From contig NZ_CYTO01000020.1 of the NCBI RefSeq assembly GCF_001458335.1, forward strand, positions 211,747-275,746: a stretch of DNA of 64,000 bases, read 5' to 3'. This document shows, piece by piece, positions 37,469 to 45,759 of the stretch. Source of the DNA: Cognatishimia activa (lineage in GTDB: Bacteria; Pseudomonadota; Alphaproteobacteria; Rhodobacterales; Rhodobacteraceae). Position numbers and translations under genes: made by a program. The notes under the pieces were generated by a model, which did not search any database, was not told the DNA's origin, and saw nothing but the letters and a program-made list of their open reading frames with translations. Each line of letters begins with the position of its first letter. Position 1 is the stretch's first letter.

Positions 37469-37834
37469 TTAAGCAGCCAGTGCGCCTTTTGCTTGGTCAA
37501 CGATTGCGTTGAACGCGTCTGGCTCGTGTACGGCGAGGTCCGCCAGAACCTTACGGTCCACTTCGATGCCAGCCAGGTTCAGGCCGTTGATGAATTTGGA
37601 ATATGTCAGTGCTTCGTCATGTGCACGAACAGCTGCGTTGATACGCTGGATCCACAGAGCGCGGAAATTACGCTTACGATTCTTACGGTCACGTGTTGCG
37701 TATTGGTTTGCTTTATCAACCGCCTGGGACGCTACCTTGAAGGTATTCTTGCGACGGCCGTAGTAGCCTTTCGCTTGCTTGACGATTTTCTTGTGACGGG
37801 CGTGGGTTACGGTACCACCTTTAACGCGGGACAT
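37469..37834 (-). CDS. rplT: 50S ribosomal protein L20
   Basis: The 121-residue basic protein begins [32 protein letters not shown] and contains [21 protein letters not shown], diagnostic of L20. L20 is essential for early large-subunit assembly and represses its own operon in E. coli. It follows rpmI by 13 bases; infC is not next to this pair. Confidence 0.97.
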   Translation of the reverse strand: MSRVKGGTVTHARHKKIVKQAKGYYGRRKNTFKVASQAVDKANQYATRDRKNRKRNFRALWIQRINAAVRAHDEALTYSKFINGLNLAGIEVDRKVLADLAVHEPDAFNAIVDQAKGALAA

Positions 37835-37847
37835 AGTTCAGAGCTCC

Positions 37848-38048
37848 TTAGCGTGCGTATGGCATGTATGATTTAACGATCTTCGCATCAGGTGCAGACA
37901 GAGTTGTCGTGCCACGTGCGTTGCGCAGGAACTTGTTCGTGCGCTTGATCATACCGTGCTGTTTGCCAGCTTGCGAAGCTTTCACTTTGCCGCTTGCCGT
38001 CATCTTAAAGCGCTTTTTGGCGCTTGATTTGGTCTTCATCTTAGGCAT
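37848..38048 (-). CDS. rpmI: 50S ribosomal protein L35
   Basis: The 66-residue basic protein starts [23 protein letters not shown] and contains [18 protein letters not shown], as in all L35 proteins. The start at 38048 follows AAGGAGACGG; the longer frame from 38096 covers the leader. It is the first gene of rpmI-rplT. Confidence 0.97.
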   Translation of the reverse strand: MPKMKTKSSAKKRFKMTASGKVKASQAGKQHGMIKRTNKFLRNARGTTTLSAPDAKIVKSYMPYAR

Positions 38049-38122
38049 TTCCGTCTCCTTCATATTCGTCGGTACAAACGCGACTCGGCATGCCACTCAG
38101 CCGGACGCGCGGATAGAGGCGC

Positions 38123-38151
38123 CGTATACGCCCCGATTCCAAATCCTGCAA
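38123..38151 (-). promoter_or_regulatory. Sigma-70-like promoter for rpmI-rplT
   Basis: On the minus strand TTGCAG (38151-38146) and TATACG (38128-38123) are separated by exactly 17 bases. Transcription would start near 38116, leaving a leader of about 65 bases before rpmI. It lies just beyond the stop of the small membrane protein gene. Confidence 0.6.
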
Positions 38152-38161
38152 GAGGATTCGT

Positions 38162-38386
38162 TTATTTTATAAGGCTCGCCAATGTTCCGATGACCACACG
38201 AGGGATTTCCTCGCCTGAATAGCCACCGGGCTTGGTTGTCAATGCGTACACTACCGCGCACCCCGCCAACAAAACGCTTAGCGACGCCGCTCGCGTGGAC
38301 CGCCCATCCGCCATAGCTGACAGAAAGGCGGGCACTGAAAAAGTCGCTAAAACAAGGCCAATCGTTAAAATTGCATCAGGTCCCAT
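38162..38386 (-). CDS. Small hypothetical membrane protein
   Basis: The 74-residue protein has two hydrophobic segments (about 6-24 and 32-49) joined by a short polar loop (MADGRSTRAA), then a C-terminal amphipathic tail. I recognise no family. It sits between pyk (upstream, same strand, 36 bases away) and the rpmI promoter, so it is probably co-transcribed with pyk. Codon use and the position of the downstream promoter right after its stop support a real gene. Confidence 0.65.
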   Translation of the reverse strand: MGPDAILTIGLVLATFSVPAFLSAMADGRSTRAASLSVLLAGCAVVYALTTKPGGYSGEEIPRVVIGTLASLIK

Positions 38387-38422
38387 CTTCCCTCTCTAAT
38401 AAAGAGTGTCGATGGGGACAGA

Positions 38423-39871
38423 TTACTCGGGTTCGGTGGCCAAAATCAAACGTTCATCACAGGGCGCGACGCGAACGATATTTGTGGTGCCCGGCATGTT
38501 GAAAGGCAGACCTGCTGTTACAACGACTTGATCCTTGTCAGTGGCCATCTCAAGACGTTTTGCAGCGCCAACAGAAGCCACAACGCAAGACTTAAAGCGA
38601 TCCAGTTCTGGCGTAATCACGCAGGTTGTGCCCCAAGTCAAAGCCAAGCGCCGTCCGGTGTTCAGGCGGCTTGTCATTGCGATGATCGGCACGCGAGGAC
38701 GCTCGCGTGCAACTTTCAATGCGGTTGTACCGCTTTGGCTAAAGCAGCAAATCGCGCTCACTTCTGTGGTTTCCGCAATCTCACGGGCAGCGGCAACGAT
38801 CGCATCCGCAACCTCTTCGCCTTTGCTGGTCCGAGAGGCTTCGATCACTTCGCGATAGGTTTGGTCGCTTTCCACTTCGACGGCAACGTTGTTCATCGTT
38901 GTGACCGCTTCAATTGGATAATCGCCCGCTGCAGATTCCGCTGACAACATGATCGCGTCTGCACCTTCATAGATGGCTGTCGCAACATCCGAAACTTCCG
39001 CGCGCGTCGGCATTGGGCTTTCGATCATGCTTTCAAGCATCTGAGTCGCGACAATCACTGGCTTTGCGGCCCGACGGCACTTACGCACCAAACGCTTCTG
39101 GATTGGCGGCACGTTTTGCACCGGCAGCTCAACACCCAAATCGCCACGGGCAACCATGATGCCGTCAGACACTTCGAGGATCTCATCGAAGTTCTCAACC
39201 GCGGTTGGCTTCTCGATCTTGGAAAGAACGGATGCACGGCCGCGCACCAATTCGCGCGCTTCCAAAACGTCTGCAGGACGCTGCACGAAAGAAAGTGCGA
39301 GCCAGTCAACACCCAACTCGGCGACAAACTCCAAGTCTTTTTTGTCTTTTACGGACAACGCAGCCAATGGCAGCACCACATCAGGTACGTTCACGCCCTT
39401 GCGGTTGGAAATCCGGCCACCAGTCACAACGATACAATCCGCAAAGTCCTTCCCGCAGTCCTCAACACGCAGACGGATCTTGCCGTCATTGACCAAAAGG
39501 TGCGCACCCGGCTTTAGGGCTTCGAAAATCTCAGGATGTGGCAGGTTCACGCGATTGATGTCACCGGCAGTGTCGTCAAGATCGAGGCGGAACTTCTCAC
39601 CTTCAACAAGATCCTCACCCTCATCATTGGCAAAAACGCCAACGCGTAGCTTTGGACCTTGGAGGTCCGCAAGAATGGCGATCGGGCTCGAGAGGTCTTC
39701 TTCCACCTGACGAATGATCTTGTGCTTTTCTTTGATCTCTTCGTGCGTGCCGTGACTCATGTTCAAACGGAACGTGTCCGCACCGGCCTCATGCAACGCG
39801 CGGATTGTTTCGTAAGTTTCAGAAGCTGGTCCCAGCGTGGCTACAATCTTGACGTTACGTAGGCGTCTCAT
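38423..39871 (-). CDS. pyk: Pyruvate kinase
   Basis: The 482-residue enzyme makes pyruvate and ATP from phosphoenolpyruvate. It begins RNVKIVATLGPASETYETIRALHEAGADTFRLNMSHG. The metal-site motif IMVARGDLGVELP appears near 235-247 and the catalytic SKIEKPTAVENFDEI near 212, followed by the C-terminal allosteric domain. Length is usual for the single bacterial pyruvate kinase of this group. Confidence 0.96.
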   Translation of the reverse strand: MRRLRNVKIVATLGPASETYETIRALHEAGADTFRLNMSHGTHEEIKEKHKIIRQVEEDLSSPIAILADLQGPKLRVGVFANDEGEDLVEGEKFRLDLDDTAGDINRVNLPHPEIFEALKPGAHLLVNDGKIRLRVEDCGKDFADCIVVTGGRISNRKGVNVPDVVLPLAALSVKDKKDLEFVAELGVDWLALSFVQRPADVLEARELVRGRASVLSKIEKPTAVENFDEILEVSDGIMVARGDLGVELPVQNVPPIQKRLVRKCRRAAKPVIVATQMLESMIESPMPTRAEVSDVATAIYEGADAIMLSAESAAGDYPIEAVTTMNNVAVEVESDQTYREVIEASRTSKGEEVADAIVAAAREIAETTEVSAICCFSQSGTTALKVARERPRVPIIAMTSRLNTGRRLALTWGTTCVITPELDRFKSCVVASVGAAKRLEMATDKDQVVVTAGLPFNMPGTTNIVRVAPCDERLILATEPE

Positions 39872-39989
39872 CGGATTTTCGTGTCCCTAGCGAATAAATG
39901 TTACCGCTAACTATAACGTCAGCGCGATTTACGCAATTCCCTTTTCGGCGCGTCTGAAATAATGCCTAGGGGAAGGAAACGACAGGCTG

Positions 39990-40736
39990 ATGACACAGAA
40001 CTTTTATCAAATCCACGGTGAAACCCGCGCGAGCCGATGGGTGATCACCGTGGACCACGCCTCTAACCGCGTGCCCGAAGAGGTAAACGGAGGCGACTTA
40101 GGTCTCGCCCCCGCTGATATGCAGCGCCACATCGCCTACGACATCGGCGCGCTTGGCGTCGCCCTGAGCCTTGGCGAACTCATGGATGCCCCAGTGGTAG
40201 CATCCGACTTTTCCCGACTGGTGATTGACCCAAATCGCGGTGAGGTCGACCCAACCCTCATTATGCGCCTTTATGATGGCACTCTGATCCCGGCCAATGC
40301 CGAGATTGATGTCAAGGAAGAGCAAAGACGGCTTGAGACATATTACAAGCCCTACAATGATGCGATTGAGCGCGTGGCCTCACAGCGCGATGACCCGATC
40401 ATAGTTGCGATGCACAGTTTCTCACCGCGCCTTAACGGCAAAGCGCCACGCCCATGGGAAGTGGCGATCTTGCACGCCGCTCACGATCCGCGAAATCTGG
40501 GGCCGCATGTGATTGAGCGCCTGCGCGAAGAAAATGACCTTACTGTCGGGGATAATGAGCCCTATCATGGCCACCTTCCCGGGGATGCAGTGGATCGACT
40601 GGCCTTGCAAATGGGACGCTTGAACACACTTATTGAGCTGCGTCAGGACTTGATCATCAACGCCAAAGAGCAACACGCGTGGGCGACACGTTTGGCCCCA
40701 ATCTTAAATGATGCGCTCGCGCGCAGTGGATACTGA
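39990..40736 (+). CDS. N-formylglutamate amidohydrolase family protein
   Basis: The 248-residue protein matches the HutG-type zinc amidohydrolase family: ITVDHASNRVPEEV near 20-33, DFSRLVIDPNRG near 72-83, and MHSFSPRLNG near 132. True HutG splits N-formylglutamate in histidine degradation, but no hut genes are nearby, so it may act on another N-acyl amino acid or a peptidoglycan-derived substrate. It heads a run of three plus-strand genes with short gaps. Confidence 0.85.
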   Translation: MTQNFYQIHGETRASRWVITVDHASNRVPEEVNGGDLGLAPADMQRHIAYDIGALGVALSLGELMDAPVVASDFSRLVIDPNRGEVDPTLIMRLYDGTLIPANAEIDVKEEQRRLETYYKPYNDAIERVASQRDDPIIVAMHSFSPRLNGKAPRPWEVAILHAAHDPRNLGPHVIERLREENDLTVGDNEPYHGHLPGDAVDRLALQMGRLNTLIELRQDLIINAKEQHAWATRLAPILNDALARSGY

Positions 40737-40747
40737 GGAGAGTTTCG

Positions 40748-41098
40748 ATGCCACATCTCGTGTTAGAGCATTCATCAGAATTGTCTGACGACCACGACAT
40801 CGGTGCCCTGGTGCACGCCTTGTTTGAGACCGCGGCTTCAAGCGGTGTTTTCGGGCGGCAAGACATTCGCGCACGCTCAGTGGCATGCGATCATACAGTG
40901 TCTGGCGCGACGAAGCCCGGCTTTGCCCATATCACGCTGCGCCTGATGGATGGTCGCCCGCCCGAAGTGCAACGCAAGTTGGCCGAAGACTTGCTTGCTG
41001 TTTTGCTAAAGCATTTGCCGGAGGTCGGTGCGCTGTCAGTTGCACCCGTCGAAATTCAACGCGATATCTACGCCCGCCGCGTTCTCAAGGAGGAATAA
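40748..41098 (+). CDS. 5-carboxymethyl-2-hydroxymuconate isomerase-like tautomerase
   Basis: The 116-residue protein begins MPHLVLEHSSEL. A proline at position 2 becomes the catalytic N-terminal base in this tautomerase superfamily after Met removal. Length and the ending PVEIQRDIYARRV match CHMI/HpaF of the homoprotocatechuate pathway, whose other genes are absent here. It follows the amidohydrolase by 11 bases. Confidence 0.85.
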   Translation: MPHLVLEHSSELSDDHDIGALVHALFETAASSGVFGRQDIRARSVACDHTVSGATKPGFAHITLRLMDGRPPEVQRKLAEDLLAVLLKHLPEVGALSVAPVEIQRDIYARRVLKEE

Positions 41099-41102
41099 AC
41101 TC

Positions 41103-41417
41103 ATGGATGACCAAACCCGGATCGAGCTGGAAGCCGCAGCCTTCCGCACCCTGCGCGAGCATCTTATGGAAAAACGCACTGACGTCCAGAACATCGACAT
41201 GATGAACCTTGCCGGGTTCTGTCGAAATTGCCTGAGCCGCTGGTATCAAGAAGCGGCTAACGCGCGTGGAATTGAGATGGGCAAGGACGAAGCCCGAGAA
41301 ATTTTCTACGGCATGACCATGGCCGAATGGAAAACCAACTACCAAACGGATGCGTCCGCGGATCAGCAAAAAGCGTTTAAGACGTCCTTTAAAGAAAACG
41401 TCACAGATCAGAAGTGA
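41103..41417 (+). CDS. DUF1244 family protein
   Basis: The 104-residue protein matches DUF1244: RTLREHLMEKRTDVQNIDMMNLAGFCRNCLSRWY, including the conserved Cys pair, then ARGIEMGKDEAREIFYGM. Members are small helical proteins of unknown function in Alpha- and Gammaproteobacteria. The ATG at 41103 lies four bases after the isomerase stop, behind AGGAGG, so the two are translationally linked. Confidence 0.85.
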   Translation: MDDQTRIELEAAAFRTLREHLMEKRTDVQNIDMMNLAGFCRNCLSRWYQEAANARGIEMGKDEAREIFYGMTMAEWKTNYQTDASADQQKAFKTSFKENVTDQK

Positions 41418-41424
41418 CAACAAA

Positions 41425-41456
41425 AATGGGCAGATCATAAACCTGCCCATTCTTCC
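41425..41456. terminator. Bidirectional terminator after DUF1244 gene
   Basis: ATGGGCAG pairs with CTGCCCAT around nine bases; AAAAA precedes it and TTCTT follows. It separates the DUF1244 gene from the convergent D-amino-acid transaminase gene. Confidence 0.82.
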
Positions 41457-41484
41457 TTAAATCTCGGGTCGAACCTGAAAGTGC

Positions 41485-42345
41485 TTAGATCGCCTGAGCG
41501 CGGGACTCTTCCAGATAGATTTCGCGCAGACGTTTTGCGATTGGGCCCGGCGTACCGTCGCCCAGCGCGACACCATCTACTTCGACAACAGGCATAACAA
41601 ATGCAGATGCAGATGTTGTGAAGGCTTCATCCGCTTCTTTTGCTTCATCGATGGTGAACAAGCGCTCTTCGATCTTCATCTGCGCTTCTTCCGCCAGTCG
41701 CAGAACCGCTTTCCGCGTGATGCCATGCAGAATGTCGTTGGACAAAGGACGGGTCACGATCACACCGTCTTTGACGTAATAGGCGTTGTTTGATGTACCT
41801 TCGGTGACATAACCGTCTTCGATCATCCAAGCATCGTCTGCACCGGCAGCTTTCGCCATCATTTTACCCATGGATGGGTAAAGCAGTTGAACGGTCTTGA
41901 TATCGCGGCGGCCCCAGCGGATGTCCTCAATCGAAATCACCTTCGCGCCCTTTTGGGCCGCTGAGCTATTCGCCAGACCCGGCTTATTCTGGGTGAACAG
42001 AACGAGTGTTGGTTTTGTATCCTCAGATGGGAACACAAAATCACGATCACCGTCAGACCCGCGTGACACTTGTAGGTAGATCAAACCTTCTTCGATGCCA
42101 TTCAGCTCAACCAGTTTCCGGTGAATTTCCAGCAGCTCTTCCTTGGTGCAAGGCGCTTGCATGTCGAGCTCATTCAAGGAGCGCTCAAGACGTACAGCAT
42201 GACCTTCAAAGTCGATCAGCTTGCCATCGAGCACGGAAGTCACCTCATACACCGCATCGGCAAACAGGAAACCACGGTCAAAGATGGAAACCGTTGCTTC
42301 GGTTTCTGGCAGGTATTCACCATTCACATATACGGTACGGGTCAT
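41485..42345 (-). CDS. D-amino-acid transaminase-like class IV PLP enzyme
   Basis: The 286-residue protein belongs to PLP fold type IV. It starts VYVNGEYLPETEATVSIFDRGFLFADAVYEV, has the catalytic-lysine region EDIRWGRRDIKTVQLLYPSMGKMMAKAAGA (Lys near 147) and EGTSNNAYYV near 180. This resembles bacterial D-alanine aminotransferase more than IlvE or PabC. D-amino-acid transaminase makes D-glutamate from 2-oxoglutarate and D-alanine. It is the last gene of the dgcN-dgcA run on the minus strand, starting 10 bases after dgcA, which fits a D-glutamate-centred pathway. Confidence 0.8.
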   Translation of the reverse strand: MTRTVYVNGEYLPETEATVSIFDRGFLFADAVYEVTSVLDGKLIDFEGHAVRLERSLNELDMQAPCTKEELLEIHRKLVELNGIEEGLIYLQVSRGSDGDRDFVFPSEDTKPTLVLFTQNKPGLANSSAAQKGAKVISIEDIRWGRRDIKTVQLLYPSMGKMMAKAAGADDAWMIEDGYVTEGTSNNAYYVKDGVIVTRPLSNDILHGITRKAVLRLAEEAQMKIEERLFTIDEAKEADEAFTTSASAFVMPVVEVDGVALGDGTPGPIAKRLREIYLEESRAQAI

Positions 42346-42355
42346 AATGGTCTCC

Positions 42356-43321
42356 TTAACCCCAAAGTGCAGGAACAGGCGGATGAACGCCCTCTGCGTC
42401 AAATGTCAAAGCGTTATCGCGGTCTTCGGCCAATAGCAGCGGTCCGTCAAGGTCTGTTATCATCGCGCCTTGTGCCACAAGCGTGGCCGGAGCCATGGCG
42501 AGCGACGAGCCAACCATGCAGCCAACCATGACTTTGTAACCTGCTGCGAGCGCCTCTTCGCGAAGTTTGAGCGCTTCGGTGAGGCCACCGGTTTTGTCCA
42601 ACTTGATGTTCACCACATCGTATTTGCCGGTGAGTTTCGGCAGGCTTGTGCGATCATGGCAGCTTTCATCGGCGCACACGGGAACCGGGCGTTCCATACC
42701 GATCAAAGCCTCGTCCTCACCGGAAGGCAGCGGTTGTTCAACCAATTCAACACCCAAACGCACCAGATGTGGCGCGAGCTCTGCATAAACCTCAGCAGAC
42801 CAGCCCTCATTGGCATCCACGATAATGGTCGATTTTGGTGCCCCTGCGCGCACAGCTTGCAGCCGCGGCATATCGTCGGCAGTGCCAAGCTTAATCTTCA
42901 AGAGCGGGCGATGTGCGTTCTCCGCCGCTTGCTTTTGCATATTCTCAGGGGTGTCGAGCGACAGCGTGTATGCGGTGATTTCTGGTTCCGGTTTGGGCAA
43001 CCCCGCAAGTTCCCAAACAGGTTTGCCTGCGATCTTCGCTTCCAAATCCCAAAGCGCGCAATCAACAGCGTTTCTTGCGGCACCCGCGGGCAACAAGCCC
43101 TGCAATTCTTCGCGGCTAAAGTCTGCGGGCAGCGCGTCAATCTCAGCGGTGACACTCTCAAGCGTCTCATTGTAGCGCGCATAAGGCACACATTCGCCCC
43201 AGCCGGTCACACCATCTTTTTCGATCTTAACGGTCAGAACCTCAGCCTGCGTACGAGACCCACGCGAGATGGTAAAAACCTGCGCCAGCTTAAAAACGTC
43301 TTTTGAAACGGTGACCTTCAA
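42356..43321 (-). CDS. dgcA: N-acetyl-D-glutamate racemase DgcA (enolase superfamily)
   Basis: The 321-residue protein belongs to the dipeptide-epimerase branch of the enolase superfamily. It has KIKLGTAD (KxK catalytic pair), IIVDANEGWS (first metal Asp), ELVEQPLP (Glu) and the terminal VNIKLDKTGGL with catalytic Lys. The same subgroup next to a DUF1611 gene is DgcA, which interconverts N-acetyl-D- and L-glutamate. The start is unclear: TTG at 43321 gives the normal length, whereas a frame from 43504 would translate through the terminator hairpin before it. An L-Ala-D/L-Glu epimerase is the alternative. Confidence 0.82.
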   Translation of the reverse strand: MKVTVSKDVFKLAQVFTISRGSRTQAEVLTVKIEKDGVTGWGECVPYARYNETLESVTAEIDALPADFSREELQGLLPAGAARNAVDCALWDLEAKIAGKPVWELAGLPKPEPEITAYTLSLDTPENMQKQAAENAHRPLLKIKLGTADDMPRLQAVRAGAPKSTIIVDANEGWSAEVYAELAPHLVRLGVELVEQPLPSGEDEALIGMERPVPVCADESCHDRTSLPKLTGKYDVVNIKLDKTGGLTEALKLREEALAAGYKVMVGCMVGSSLAMAPATLVAQGAMITDLDGPLLLAEDRDNALTFDAEGVHPPVPALWG

Positions 43322-43357
43322 AAACCCGCCCCCATCTTTCTTTTTGGCAAAAAATAT

Positions 43358-43402
43358 CCCCGCCGGAGGCATCACACATTTCAGCGCGAACCTCCGGCGG
43401 GG
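43358..43402 (-). terminator. Intercistronic terminator/attenuator between dgcN and dgcA
   Basis: A 12-base perfect stem (CCCCGCCGGAGG at 43358-43369, CCTCCGGCGGGG at 43391-43402) is followed on the minus strand by TATTTTTTGCC. It lies nine bases after dgcN and 37 bases before dgcA, so it may reduce expression of dgcA and the transaminase relative to dgcN. Confidence 0.75.
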
Positions 43403-43410
43403 TCTATAGA

Positions 43411-44412
43411 TCAGATTGCAGCGAGGGCGTCCACAAGACGGCCTGCGCCATGGCGGTATGGGTCGATGGTTGGCAGACCCATCTCTTCTTCTACCTTCGC
43501 GCAATATGCGGTCGCTTCATCATCAGACAGGTGCTGGGTGTTGATGGAGATGCCAGCCACAACACAGTCTGGGTTCGCAACGCGTGCCAGCTGTAACGCA
43601 ACGTCGCGCAGATCTTGCAGGCTTGGCAAAGAATAGCCCGGCAGACCACGCATGTGAGTCCGTGTTGGCTCATGGCAGAGGATCAGCGCATCGGGCTGTC
43701 CACCATGCACCAGCGCCATGGTCACGCCAGAATAGGACACGTGGAACAAAGAGCCCTGCCCTTCGATGAAATCCCAGTGGTCTGCGTCATTGTCAGGTGT
43801 CAGATATTCAACCGCACCCGCCATGAAGTCCGCGATGACCGCGTCCAGAGGCACGCCGGAGCCAGTGATCAAGATACCTGTTTGACCAGTCGCGCGGAAA
43901 GTCGACTTCAGACCGCGCTTCTGCATTTCTGCATCCATCGCCATCGCTGTGTACATCTTACCCGCAGAACAATCGGTGCCGACGGCCAAGCAACGCTTAC
44001 CAGTTCGCTTCACGCCATTCGCGATCGGGTACTGAACGGATGGAATGCGAACGTCGTGCAGCGTGCGACCATGCATCAGCGCCGCCGCGACCAAATCGCC
44101 CTCGTCAGACAGAAGATTGTGCAGGCCGGATGCGATGTCATAGCCCATCTCGATCGCTTTCAGGAGCACTTCTTTCCAAGTGTCAGAGATCACCCCGCCG
44201 CGGTTGGCAACACCAACAACAAGTGTCTTTGCGCCAGCATCCAGACCCTCTTGAAGAGTCATTTCGGTGATACCCAAATCCGCGCCACAACCTGGCAGGC
44301 TGATTTGGCCTACTGCGTTTTCAGGACGCCAGTCGCGAATACCAATGGCCACTTTCGCAGCCAACATGTCGGGCGCATCGCCCAAGAAAAGCAGATATGG
44401 TGTCTCGATCAT
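43411..44412 (-). CDS. dgcN: D-glutamate N-acetyltransferase DgcN (DUF1611)
   Basis: The 333-residue protein matches DUF1611. An N-terminal Rossmann-like domain (TPYLLFLGDAPDMLAAKVAIGI) is followed by a P-loop-like domain with VGTDCSAGKMYTAMAMDAEMQ near 156-176. Members next to dgcA acetylate D-glutamate in a marine-bacterial D-glutamate catabolic pathway. The ATG at 44412 has GGGAG seven bases upstream; ATG 44418 is too close to it. The gene is first in dgcN-dgcA-transaminase and divergent from the malyl-CoA lyase gene. Confidence 0.85.
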   Translation of the reverse strand: MIETPYLLFLGDAPDMLAAKVAIGIRDWRPENAVGQISLPGCGADLGITEMTLQEGLDAGAKTLVVGVANRGGVISDTWKEVLLKAIEMGYDIASGLHNLLSDEGDLVAAALMHGRTLHDVRIPSVQYPIANGVKRTGKRCLAVGTDCSAGKMYTAMAMDAEMQKRGLKSTFRATGQTGILITGSGVPLDAVIADFMAGAVEYLTPDNDADHWDFIEGQGSLFHVSYSGVTMALVHGGQPDALILCHEPTRTHMRGLPGYSLPSLQDLRDVALQLARVANPDCVVAGISINTQHLSDDEATAYCAKVEEEMGLPTIDPYRHGAGRLVDALAAI

Positions 44413-44709
44413 CGCCATGCTCCCGATATAAAATTCCAATCGCATGGAGATTTCAGCAAAATCTTCCGAATTTTCTCTCAAACACGTCATTATTGCTGAC
44501 TTTTTTGGAAGGAATATTCTGTTTTTTGGGCTTTATTCGAATTTTCTTCTCTCAAAGCTCAGCTTATCGAAGAATCTGCGACGTCGCGCAAATCGCCGCA
44601 ACGCAGCGTAATTTTGCCGCGAACGCGAAATTTATGATTGCAGCCAGTAACGTAATTTAATAACCATCAAGCAACACAAATTGTAACTTCCTTACCCAAA
44701 GGATTCCAA
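44413..44709. promoter_or_regulatory. Divergent intergenic region, dgcN / malyl-CoA lyase
   Basis: This 297-base AT-rich region must hold the promoters for dgcN (minus) and the lyase gene (plus). It has T-runs around 44491-44520 and AT-rich stretches near 44640-44665, but I saw no convincing operator or -35/-10 pair and no small gene. Confidence 0.4.
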
Positions 44710-45669
44710 ATGAGCTTCCGCATCCAGCCCGCCGCGCCTGCCCGCCCAAACCGCTGCCAGTTGTTTGGCCCAGGCTCTCGTCCAGCGATCTTTGAGAAGA
44801 TGGCCGCCTCCAGTGCAGACGTGATCAACCTTGACCTTGAGGACTCCGTTGCACCATCTGACAAAGATTCAGCGCGTGCAAATGTCATCGAAGCGATTGG
44901 CAGCGTCGACTGGGGCAACAAATACATCTCTGTGCGCATCAACGGTCTGGACACGCCTTACTGGTATCGCGATGTCGTAGATCTTTTGGAACAAGCGGAT
45001 GAGCGCTTGGATCAAATCATGATCCCAAAAGTTGGCTGCGCCGAAGACATTTACGCAGTCGACGCATTGGTCACCGCTATTGAGGCCGCGAAAGGTCGCA
45101 AAAAGAAAATCTCGTTTGAAGTGATCATCGAATCCGCGGCAGGCATCGCCCATGCGGAAGAAATTGCCGCTGCCTCTCCTCGCCTTCAAGCCATGAGCCT
45201 TGGCGCGGCCGATTTCGCAGCCTCCATGGGCATGCAAACCACCGGGATCGGTGGCACACAGGAAAACTACTATATGCAAGTGGGTGAAAACCGTCATTGG
45301 TCAGACCCTTGGCATTGGGCACAGGCCAAGATCGTTGCCGCTTGCCGGACCCACGGCGTCCTGCCGGTCGACGGGCCATTTGGTGACTTCTCTGACGATG
45401 ACGGCTTCATCGCGCAGGCACGTCGTTCCGCCACGCTCGGCATGGTCGGCAAATGGGCGATTCACCCGAAACAAATCGCATTGGCCAATGATGTCTTCAC
45501 CCCATCCGAGGAAGCGGTTGCAGAAGCACGCGAAATCCTCGCAGCTATGGAAGACGCAAAGGCAAAAGGTGAAGGCGCAACCGTTTACAAGGGTCGCCTT
45601 GTGGATATCGCCTCGATCAAACAAGCCGAAGTGATCGTCGCACAGGCCGAACTGATCACCGCAAGCTAA
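44710..45669 (+). CDS. mclA: L-malyl-CoA / beta-methylmalyl-CoA lyase
   Basis: The 319-residue protein belongs to the HpcH/HpaI-CitE superfamily. It begins SFRIQPAAPARPNRCQLFGPGSRPAIFEKMAASSADVINLDLEDSV, with the metal and CoA-binding region, has IPKVGCAEDIYAVDAL and KISFEVIIESAAGIAHAEEIA with the catalytic Glu, and ends with KGRLVDIASIKQAEVIV. This matches Mcl1 of Rhodobacter, which cleaves methylmalyl-CoA to glyoxylate and propionyl-CoA in the ethylmalonyl-CoA pathway for C2 growth. Confidence 0.94.
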   Translation: MSFRIQPAAPARPNRCQLFGPGSRPAIFEKMAASSADVINLDLEDSVAPSDKDSARANVIEAIGSVDWGNKYISVRINGLDTPYWYRDVVDLLEQADERLDQIMIPKVGCAEDIYAVDALVTAIEAAKGRKKKISFEVIIESAAGIAHAEEIAAASPRLQAMSLGAADFAASMGMQTTGIGGTQENYYMQVGENRHWSDPWHWAQAKIVAACRTHGVLPVDGPFGDFSDDDGFIAQARRSATLGMVGKWAIHPKQIALANDVFTPSEEAVAEAREILAAMEDAKAKGEGATVYKGRLVDIASIKQAEVIVAQAELITAS

Positions 45670-45759
45670 AACCAAATTTCCCGGGCACTGTTCGTTTTCC
45701 CTAAGGACCTGCCCGTCCCCGGCAACCCGGACGCAAGCTCTCTGTCCGGGTTGCCAGCC

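Noticed and set aside
43615..44499. 294-codon open frame antisense to dgcN
   Set aside because: No domain is visible and the opposite strand carries a complete DUF1611 gene.
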